NCBI GenBank assembly: GCA_016839635.1 | Contig: JAEOTV010000261.1 | Coordinates: forward strand, 1 to 11,083 | DNA from: Promethearchaeota archaeon | Lineage (GTDB): Archaea; Asgardarchaeota; Lokiarchaeia; Sigynarchaeales; SOKP01 | Direction of reading: 5' to 3' | Length of the DNA: 11,083 bases | In this document: one piece after another, positions 1 through 6,135 of the stretch | How the letters are laid out: each line of letters starts with the position of its first letter | Position numbering within the stretch: the first letter of the stretch is position 1 | Program-made: the position numbers and the translations under genes | Notes under the pieces: model-generated | Seen by the model: only the letters and a program-made list of their open reading frames with translations | What the model was told of the DNA's origin: nothing | Database searches by the model: none

Positions 1-263
1 ATATCCATTATTTTTGCCCAAAATTTGGTTACTGCTATAATGCAAGCACCAATGGATCCTAAAATTGCTAGTAATGGAGAAGGTCCCTCATCAGTACCAT
101 CTAATCCCCCTGGGGCGTCAATAATCATGACATGTGGTTTCGCTCCCATAGAAACTTCACACTGCATTCCCTCATTAAGCATTGAACATTTTACGTTGAA
201 GTTTTTTTCACCTGCATTCCAATCTGCCTTAATGGCTTCGTACGTTTCTTTAAAACTTGGCAT
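1..263 (-). CDS. OsmC-family protein, C-terminus cut by window edge
   Basis: The minus strand reads from an ATG at 261-263 to the window edge, giving 87 complete codons of the N-terminal part. The segment DGTDEGPSPLLAILGSIGAC (residues 55-74) matches the OsmC/Ohr/YhfA family signature of a glycine-rich GPSP turn followed by the central helix with its conserved Cys, here Cys74. Further cysteines are at residues 26 and 35. Family members are small cytoplasmic proteins; many reduce organic hydroperoxides with a Cys pair, while YhfA-like members have no settled role. Which subgroup this one belongs to cannot be told without the C-terminal half. An AGAGG ribosome-binding site lies 7 nt before the ATG. 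The gene starts 40 bp after the stop of the NifX-like gene on the same strand, so the two are probably co-transcribed. An open frame on the opposite strand at 25-267 is an antisense artefact. Family assignment is firm; substrate is unknown. Confidence 0.85.
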   Translation of the reverse strand, partial: MPSFKETYEAIKADWNAGEKNFNVKCSMLNEGMQCEVSMGAKPHVMIIDAPGGLDGTDEGPSPLLAILGSIGACIIAVTKFWAKIMD

Positions 264-303
264 TTAAAGTCCTCTATTTTAAAAATTGTATTTTATTTTC
301 AAT

Positions 304-693
304 TTAATGTGTGTGAATATGTTCTGAATTATCTCCACAGCTAGAATTATTTAATGATGTTAATTGTCCTTCTATTAACATACTTATATTTTTTTCAATG
401 CTTCCATTGATACCTTGAAATAAATTTATGTTAACTTGTTGAAAACCCATAAATGGACGCATCCCAATACCGGTTAAAATCATGTCAGTAACATTCCTTT
501 GCTTCATGTTAATAACTGGTTCCATACAACTAGAATGACCACTATTTGGCAAAGCAAAAACCTTTTCGAAGTTTCCACCATCGGAAATTTCAATTCCAAC
601 AAAAAAATTACAATGCCCAAAATGGGCTGATATGTTATCTGAAATCTCTGTTCCATCAGAAGGAATCCCAATAATTCTATTCATCTCTCTCAC
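304..693 (-). CDS. NifX/NafY-like (dinitrogenase iron-molybdenum cofactor family) protein
   Basis: This encodes about 126-129 aa of the NifX/NafY/NifB-C-terminal fold (the family called dinitrogenase iron-molybdenum cofactor biosynthesis). It shows the family layout: an N-terminal strand and turn (IIGIPSDG), the ISAHFGHCNFF segment in place of the usual SxHFGRAxYF, an ILTGIGMRPF strand-turn, and a final helix. Relatives bind FeMo cofactor or other metal-sulfur clusters. In archaea without nitrogenase they are common and mostly uncharacterised, so a nitrogen-fixation role should not be assumed. The tail is rich in possible metal ligands (CGDNSEHIHTH). The start is uncertain: GTG at 691-693, or ATG at 682-684 directly after a GAGAG. 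The OsmC-like gene follows 40 bp downstream, suggesting a two-gene unit. An 11-bp inverted repeat at 705-732 sits just upstream and may control it. Confidence 0.85.
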   Translation of the reverse strand: MREMNRIIGIPSDGTEISDNISAHFGHCNFFVGIEISDGGNFEKVFALPNSGHSSCMEPVINMKQRNVTDMILTGIGMRPFMGFQQVNINLFQGINGSIEKNISMLIEGQLTSLNNSSCGDNSEHIHTH

Positions 694-919
694 ATATTCT
701 TCTTATTGTTTTTTAATTCAATAAAAAACAATTATGATTTGTGAATAATTATTCTTTAAACTTAAATTTAATGATTAATATGGTTTTGAACTTTGAAAAG
801 ATTAAGGAAGAACGTTTTGTGGATGATTATTCATAATACTTAAATTGTTATTTTAATATGTATTAGATAGCCTTATGTAATGAATATTTATTCAAAATTA
901 AAAAAAGTGGTTTAGTAAA
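694..919. promoter_or_regulatory. Divergent intergenic region with AT palindromes
   Basis: This 226-bp gap lies between the minus-strand NifX-like gene and the plus-strand zinc-ribbon gene, so it must hold both promoters. It contains a perfect 11-bp inverted repeat (ATTGTTTTTTA at 705-715 and its complement at 722-732), the 12-bp palindrome GAATAATTATTC at 743-754, an isolated TATTCA at 828-833, and TGAATA-TT-TATTCA at 881-894. The recurring TGAATA/TATTCA element could be an operator, but AT-rich DNA makes such palindromes easily by chance. A TATA-like AATATTTATTC at 883-893 is a candidate promoter for the rightward gene. No coding potential was seen. Confidence 0.4.
705..732. repeat. Inverted repeat, 11-bp arms with 6-nt spacer
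   Basis: The left arm ATTGTTTTTTA (705-715) is the exact reverse complement of the right arm TAAAAAACAAT (722-732). The repeat lies 12-39 bp upstream of the GTG start of the NifX-like gene, which is where an archaeal promoter or operator would lie. It could bind a dimeric regulator or be a chance product of A/T runs. Confidence 0.5.
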
Positions 920-1111
920 TTGAGAAGTTATAAAGAAATAATACAAGATGATATTTTTCATGTTGATGATGAATATTTAGTTGATTCTAAATTATTTAAA
1001 ATGTGTTGGGGATGTGAAAAGAAGTATAAATCAGGTCATATGGTCTGGGATGCTTCTAAATTTCGTAGAATTTTTTTTTGCGAAGATTGTTTTTCAAAAT
1101 TAAAGAAATAA
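920..1111 (+). CDS. Small zinc-ribbon-like protein, hypothetical
   Basis: This is a 63-aa frame of unknown function. Two CxxC pairs (Cys29/Cys32 in CWGC and Cys54/Cys57 in CEDC), separated by 21 residues, look like the knuckles of a single zinc ribbon. The first 27 residues are acidic and the last six are lysine-rich. The only start near the 5' end is TTG at 920-922, because an in-frame TAA lies at 899-901; the next in-frame ATG is codon 28, immediately before the first Cys. TTG starts are used elsewhere in this window, but the site here has only a weak GTGG upstream. The gene stands alone: it is divergent from the NifX-like gene and convergent with the hydrogenase operon. Small zinc ribbons can bind nucleic acid or proteins, and nothing here decides between them. 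Confidence 0.55.
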   Translation: MRSYKEIIQDDIFHVDDEYLVDSKLFKMCWGCEKKYKSGHMVWDASKFRRIFFCEDCFSKLKK

Positions 1112-1188
1112 TTTTATTTCATTTCTTTTCGAGAGGTTTTATTAAATATAATTTTAAATAAATCGAATTCTACTAAGACAAGTAAAAA

Positions 1189-2491
1189 TTAATGTGTAGC
1201 ACATGAAATGCAAGGATCGAATGATCTTATTATCATTTGTATATCTCTTTTAACTAGGTCCACATCACCAGTTTTTTGATACAATTTTTGACTATATTTT
1301 GTTATCATCTTGTTAATTAATGGAATATTAAATTCAGTAGCAATAAACAATTTAATATTTTTAATCATTTTTTTATCATTTATAAAATAGTGATGAATTA
1401 GGGTACCTCTTGGTGCTTCAACTACTCCAATACCTTCAAAATTTTTTACTGAGTTTAAGGAAGCAAGAGTATTTTTATTAACCAATAGCTTTTTTTCTAA
1501 AATTTTTAACCCCATATTGATCTCCACAAAGATTTCTATTAATCTGAGAAAATTAGAAAATAATATACTTTCTTGCCAAGATCTATCAAAATGATCAAGA
1601 AATGTCAAATCCTCATCGATTCCATAATTTTTAACATTCTTGTATCTAGCTAAAGGCCCAACTAAAGGGTGTTTAGTATCAAAGTTATATTCAATTCCCC
1701 TTAAATCGAAATCCTTATTAAAATATGAGGTGTATGAGCTTTTTTGAAAATTAATTACTTTTTCCTCATTTTCTTTTATAGTTAAAGTACCTGAATATCT
1801 ATCATAATTTCCAAAGTTGGTTTGTGCTAATGATATGTAATTTTGAAGAGAGAAAATTCTTGGGGGATTAGTTTTTGAGAATAAATCAATAAATTTTCTA
1901 ATTATAATTTCTATATTAGTTAAAGCTTTTTGAAAGTATTTTTGAGTTAGTAGTTTTTTTTTTTTCAGTAGGTTGATAAATTATACCACCCGGAATAGTG
2001 GTTATCAAATGGGTGGATCTTCCTCCAAATAACCTCTCAATCTCATTGCCAATATTTATTAAATCATATATTTTTGAAGTTAAATCTGGATCAAAATTAA
2101 TTAATTCATAAGGAGAGGGAACCTTTTGACAAAGATTAAAGATTTTTAATAGATCTGGTAATGATTGAAAGAAAAAATGCATAGAATGTGATTTTATCAA
2201 CTCTCCACACTGAAGGAGGCGTCTTAGTAAAACTGACTGCTCTGGAATTTCTATCCCATAGATATCCTCAATTGTTTTGCAACTAGCAATTGATTGAGAA
2301 GCATAACATAAACCACATAGACGTGAAATAATCCTTGGTATATCAATCAATTTTTTTCCAATTAGAAATTGTTCAAATCCACGAAATGGAGTAATTTCAA
2401 ACTCTGTCCTTGAAATTTCATCATTTTGAATTATAATTTTTACATTACCATGCCCCTCTACACGAGTACAAACATCGACAACCTTTAACAA
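1189..2491 (-). CDS. mvhA: [NiFe] hydrogenase large subunit, MvhA-like, interrupted by a frameshift
   Basis: This is the catalytic subunit of a group 3-type [NiFe] hydrogenase, which holds the Ni-Fe(CN)2CO site. As given, the gene is in two frames: 2491-1916 (residues 1-191) and a second frame ending at 1189. Dropping one A from the 12-A run at 1954-1965 joins them into one protein of about 433 aa, close to the usual MvhA length. Through the joined part one can read GGRSTHLITTIPGG, GPLARY, EAPRGTLIHHY (with the active-site Arg) and the terminal DPCISCATH. N-terminal marks are RVEGHG and RLCGLC (Cys59, Cys62). Two oddities stand out. The His of the usual CxxCxxxH is Gln66, and the protein stops at the final His with no cleavable C-terminal peptide. 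The start is TTG at 2489-2491, 1 nt after the small-subunit stop, with GGGGG upstream. Whether the frame change is real or a sequencing error is open. Confidence 0.85.
1954..1965 (-). other. 12-A homopolymer at the large-subunit frameshift
   Basis: The coding strand has an uninterrupted run of 12 A after the codons for Gln-Pro-Thr-Gly/Glu, here QPTE. With 12 A, translation continues only to a stop 12 codons past the run. With 11 A, the frame passes through to the conserved C-terminal half. With 13 A, a TAA follows almost at once. Such a tract is prone both to read or assembly errors and to polymerase slippage in the cell. Confidence 0.9.
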
Positions 2492-2492
2492 G

Positions 2493-3254
2493 TTAAGCCC
2501 CCATTAGTTTTGGTTTTGAAAATCGATAAAATAAAGCTTGATACTTTTTTAAATCATCGGAAAGGTTAACTAAACTTAAGAAATTAATTAAATTTGAAGT
2601 TAAATCCTTTGAAACAGGCCCCATACATCCTTCACACGGAATTCCAAATTTAATACATCTATGTTCACATCCATCTCGAGTTATTGGTCCTAAACATAAA
2701 ATTCCCTTATTTAAAAAACATTCAGAGCCTTCTTCATTAAGATTAATCTCCTCTGGATCTGGATATATTTTACTAATATTAGTTTTAAAAGTTATTTTCA
2801 TCTCACATTTTAAAGGACAATTTCCACACATATTTTTTTTAGATAAATCAATATTTTTATTTTCTATCACTCTAAGTACCCAATTTCCTAACAGTTTAGA
2901 GGGAGGGGGACAACCAGGTAATATGCCATCTATTTCAATAAAATTAGAAATTGGTTCTGCTTTCTTTACATTTGAAAGATTCAAAATACCTCCAAAACTA
3001 GCACACGTACCTAATGCATATACTTTTTTTACTTGAGTTCTTATTTCTTTTAAGTTTTCTATTTGTGAATCCTCAGAAACACATCCCTCTATTAATGCAA
3101 TATCAGAATTATCAATATCGTTAATATCTGATATAAAATTAAAGTTTGATATTTTTACTCGTTCAAGGAATTGAGGAAAAATATCTAAAGAGATAAGTGT
3201 TGAGATGCACCCACTACATGAAGTAAGAGATAAAATTACAATTTTAGGTTTCAA
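2493..3254 (-). CDS. mvhG: [NiFe] hydrogenase small subunit, MvhG-like
   Basis: This 253-aa iron-sulfur subunit passes electrons from the Ni-Fe site of the large subunit to HdrA-MvhD. Proximal-cluster ligands are visible in CSGC near the N-terminus (Cys13, Cys16), EGCV, GTCASFGG and PGCPPP. Other clusters are carried by MCGNCPLKC and by the C-terminal ECFLNKGILCLGP, GCEHRC and CEGCMGP motifs, as in F420-non-reducing hydrogenase MvhG. No Tat or other signal peptide is present, so the enzyme is cytoplasmic. The start is TTG at 3252-3254, overlapping the end of the HdrA gene by 11 nt, with GAGGAG 7 nt upstream. The large subunit follows 1 nt after its stop. All expected cysteines appear to be present, so the subunit itself shows no decay. 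Confidence 0.93.
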   Translation of the reverse strand: MKPKIVILSLTSCSGCISTLISLDIFPQFLERVKISNFNFISDINDIDNSDIALIEGCVSEDSQIENLKEIRTQVKKVYALGTCASFGGILNLSNVKKAEPISNFIEIDGILPGCPPPSKLLGNWVLRVIENKNIDLSKKNMCGNCPLKCEMKITFKTNISKIYPDPEEINLNEEGSECFLNKGILCLGPITRDGCEHRCIKFGIPCEGCMGPVSKDLTSNLINFLSLVNLSDDLKKYQALFYRFSKPKLMGA

Positions 3255-5790
3255 ATTTAATCTCCTCTATTAATTGTTGATAAAAGTTATTAACACTTTC
3301 AGCAAATTTTATTCCCTCTACTGCGTTGAAATGCTCTATCTTTAATCGATTACTGTATTTAGGATGCATAATTTTCTTTAATAAATTAGCTTTTTTTTCT
3401 ACTTTCTCTATTCCGTCAATATAGCGACATGCACCTTTTCTACACCCAACTACCATTACTCCATCGAACCCGAGTTCAAATGACTTAATAATAAAATTTG
3501 TATCAATACGACCAGTGCAAGGAACACGTACTATGAAAATATTAGGTTTATAGTAAATCTTCTTAAGGCCAGCATCATCCGCAGCAGCATATCCGCAAGA
3601 ACGACAACAAAAGGCAATAATTTTTGGAAATTTTTTATAATTTGCAAAAACTTCAATAGTTTTTAAAATCTTATTGGATGTATCAATATTTAAGTCAATT
3701 GCATCAGTTGGACAGACGCTTACACATGTCCCACATCCTTTGCATTTGAAATGATCAATATTTATTTTATCTAATTCTACTGTAATTGCATTATAAGGGC
3801 AAGATTCTACGCATAATCCACACAATCCACATTTTTCTTCATTTATTTTAATTCCTGTAAATTCTGATAATAAATAATCATTTGAAAGTAGAGAAATTAT
3901 TTCTAAAGCTACTTGATTTGCGGTTGAAATAGTAGATTTATAGTTTAATGGTCCAAAAATTGTGCCAACCCCATAAATACCAGACGCTAATGTTTCTTTA
4001 CTCATAAAACCATTATCATCTAACGAAAAATCCATATATTTTCGAAGATATTTTAAATCTTTATTGGGGATAAACTTAAGATTTAATACGATCAAATCAC
4101 TTGGAAATTCAATATCATCAGCAATAACATAGTTTATATCTTTATCAGATTTAATAGAAATATGGTTAGCATAAATAAATCTAGGGTTAGGTAATCTTAG
4201 TAAAATCTGATCTTTATCTCTTAATTTACTTAAATCATAAAAAACATTAACCTTACATTGAGAATTTCTTATTTTAATATCTTCAATATATTTTTGTGCT
4301 AAAATTTCAGAATAATCTGATAGTAATTTTGATGGTCCAACCTCTTGAATAATAGAAACCGAATTAACTGGTTTCTTATCTGATATTTTTAATAATTTCC
4401 CTTCAGTGATACCATCAGAAGATAATATACGCTCAAATTCAGGTGAAGTAATGATATTATTTTGAGGATTATATAGATATTCATTTAAATTCTCACTAAA
4501 GTCAGATCCGATTGCTATAACTTTTACACCAACTTTAATTCGGATATTTTCTGGTTTTTCATTTAAATTAATTGCATTATTAGTACAAGCTCGTTCACAA
4601 ATCCTACAATCGAGACAATTTTCAATTTCCTCTTGATTAATTAAAGGGATATATGGATATGAATTCTGAAAGGGAATATATATTACTTTTCGATTTGATA
4701 AACCAAATTCAAATTCATTATTTTTGTACTTTCCACAAACATTAATGCATTGTTTACAACCGGTGCATTTTTTTTGATCCACATATCTAGGGTTTTTTAT
4801 TAATTCAATTGTAAAATTTCCTACTTCTCCCGAGATTGTTTTTATTTCGGTATTTGTAAAAATATTAATATTTTTTTCTTTAACTAACTTCCCAATTAAT
4901 TCTGAAGTGAAACAAATAGAGCAATCACCCATATCAGAGATACGGTGCCATCTAGCTACCTTACCTCCTAATGTTGGTGACTTTTCAATAAGATATACTT
5001 TAATTCTTGCTTTTGATAAATTAAGTGCTAAAGTCATGCCTGCAATACCTCCCCCTATTATTGCACACGCTTTCTCAACTTCTACCGTTTTAATTTTAAC
5101 CTCTTTCTGAAGTTTTATACGTTCGATTCCTGCTTCTATTAATAGTTCTATTTTTCTTAAAATTAGATCTGGGCCAAAATTTTGAAGGTTTGAATCATGA
5201 ACCCAGCAACACTGCTCTCTAATATTTGCAATTTCAATATTTGTAGGTTCTATGACCCCTTTAAAGATTCCTTCAAAAATGTGTTGGTGTGTTTTAGGAG
5301 AACAAGCTGCAATTACTACCTTATTTAGGAAATTTTCTGTTACCCAAGATAGAATTTTATTCAAATTCTTTTCTTGACATAAATTATCAAATATCTTAAC
5401 AGAAACGACATCATTTAACCTTGCAATATACTTCTCCAAGATTTTAATATTCACAACACTAGAAATTTCTGTATTACAATTACAAATAATTACTCCTATA
5501 CGATTTATCATACTTACTTTTTTATCTAAATATTCCAATTCTTCGCCTGATAAAATACGTTTGTTTAGATTTATTAGTTTTAATACTCGTTTACCATCTT
5601 CGGTTAAAAAATAGAATTTTTTATCTTTACTAATTAATGGACCAAGTTTCTTTAAGTGAAAATTTAATTGACCAGTTTGACTTAAACTCAATTTTTCCAT
5701 TAGATCAGTATAAGAAATGAATCCCTCTCTTTCTAACAGTAAGAGAATCTTTCTACGAAAAGGATGTGATAATATTGAGTATATGTCTAT
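3244..5790 (-). CDS. hdrA: HdrA-MvhD fusion with an N-terminal winged helix-turn-helix domain
   Basis: This is the flavin-containing electron-bifurcating subunit of heterodisulfide-reductase-type complexes, fused to MvhD, the electron link to the hydrogenase. Numbering is from the first ATG (5698-5700), which gives 818 aa. HdrA begins near Met64, with CNC (73-75), ACSP (132-135) and REQCCWVH. The FAD motif GGGIAG is at 216-221. Inserted ferredoxin clusters are at Cys312-322 and Cys362-372, and C-terminal ferredoxin clusters at Cys624-634 and Cys653-663. MvhD covers 693-818, with CCRSC at 698-702, Cys728, Cys753 and Cys758. Residues 1-45 are the second half of a winged helix (LNFHLKKLG, then a wing and LTEDGKRVL). 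The same frame continues 30 codons upstream to complete it (SHPFRRKILLLLE, EGFISYTDL). No ATG, GTG or TTG occurs there; AGAGAGG lies 8 nt before an ATA at 5788-5790, which is taken here as the start (848 aa). The ATG at 5700 has no ribosome-binding site. MvhG overlaps its end. Confidence 0.88.
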   Translation of the reverse strand: MDIYSILSHPFRRKILLLLEREGFISYTDLMEKLSLSQTGQLNFHLKKLGPLISKDKKFYFLTEDGKRVLKLINLNKRILSGEELEYLDKKVSMINRIGVIICNCNTEISSVVNIKILEKYIARLNDVVSVKIFDNLCQEKNLNKILSWVTENFLNKVVIAACSPKTHQHIFEGIFKGVIEPTNIEIANIREQCCWVHDSNLQNFGPDLILRKIELLIEAGIERIKLQKEVKIKTVEVEKACAIIGGGIAGMTLALNLSKARIKVYLIEKSPTLGGKVARWHRISDMGDCSICFTSELIGKLVKEKNINIFTNTEIKTISGEVGNFTIELIKNPRYVDQKKCTGCKQCINVCGKYKNNEFEFGLSNRKVIYIPFQNSYPYIPLINQEEIENCLDCRICERACTNNAINLNEKPENIRIKVGVKVIAIGSDFSENLNEYLYNPQNNIITSPEFERILSSDGITEGKLLKISDKKPVNSVSIIQEVGPSKLLSDYSEILAQKYIEDIKIRNSQCKVNVFYDLSKLRDKDQILLRLPNPRFIYANHISIKSDKDINYVIADDIEFPSDLIVLNLKFIPNKDLKYLRKYMDFSLDDNGFMSKETLASGIYGVGTIFGPLNYKSTISTANQVALEIISLLSNDYLLSEFTGIKINEEKCGLCGLCVESCPYNAITVELDKINIDHFKCKGCGTCVSVCPTDAIDLNIDTSNKILKTIEVFANYKKFPKIIAFCCRSCGYAAADDAGLKKIYYKPNIFIVRVPCTGRIDTNFIIKSFELGFDGVMVVGCRKGACRYIDGIEKVEKKANLLKKIMHPKYSNRLKIEHFNAVEGIKFAESVNNFYQQLIEEIKFET

Positions 5791-6135
5791 TTTAAAATCC
5801 TCTCTTTTTCTCTTTTATTAAGGTTCTTCTCTTAATTTTTTATTTCTGATAAATTTTATTTTCTTCATGACAATGATTGTTATCGATTTATTTAAATCTT
5901 TGTAAAATATTGATCATATGATTTATGTAATTCGTTGTATATTTTGTTGATATTAGTCGGTTTCTTGTTAGTTTTGGATATAACTAAAATAATTGTCATA
6001 GTGGAGTTTTTGACAATAATTTTTTTCAAGTTTGAAGAAATTTTTCTTGTCAAATTCTTTTTATTTTGGTAAAATAATCATTTACTTAGGAATTAAATCA
6101 GATATAATTTTAAAAGTAAAGAGGTGCATAGCTTA
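5791..6135. promoter_or_regulatory. Divergent intergenic region between the hydrogenase operon and the paralogue pair
   Basis: About 345 bases with no convincing gene separate the two divergent units. The region holds four copies of the element TGACAA/TTGTCA: at 5868-5873, 5993-5998, 6011-6016 and 6047-6052. The second and third form a perfect inverted repeat, ATTGTCA (5992-5998) and TGACAAT (6011-6017). The first overlaps the palindrome ACAATGATTGT at 5870-5880, which loosely recalls Fur-type metal-regulator boxes. For the minus strand, an AGAGAGG ribosome-binding site lies at 5799-5805. For the plus strand, GAGGTG lies at 6121-6126 and a TATA-like GATATAATTTT at 6101-6111. The operator reading is an inference. 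Confidence 0.45.

Noticed and set aside
25..267. 80-codon open frame on the plus strand at the left edge
   Set aside because: It lies antisense to the OsmC-family gene, whose family motifs are clear on the minus strand; the plus-strand translation shows no recognisable motif.
304..693. A nitrogen-fixation locus, suggested by the NifX-like gene
   Set aside because: This fold is common in archaea without nitrogenase, and no nifH, nifD, nifK, nifB or nifE sequence is present in the window.
1189..1608. Separate short gene for the C-terminal half of the hydrogenase large subunit
   Set aside because: The same frame extends upstream through conserved sequence (GPLARY) to the A run at 1954-1965, so it is part of one gene and the apparent start at 1608 is an internal TTG codon.
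4907..5110. Plus-strand open frame within the HdrA gene
   Set aside because: It is antisense to the HdrA FAD-binding region and has no ribosome-binding site or family features.
5821..6123. A small RNA gene or short peptide gene in the divergent region
   Set aside because: Only a 12-codon ATG frame (5867) was noticed, with no ribosome-binding site, and no stable long hairpin or tRNA-like fold could be drawn by eye.
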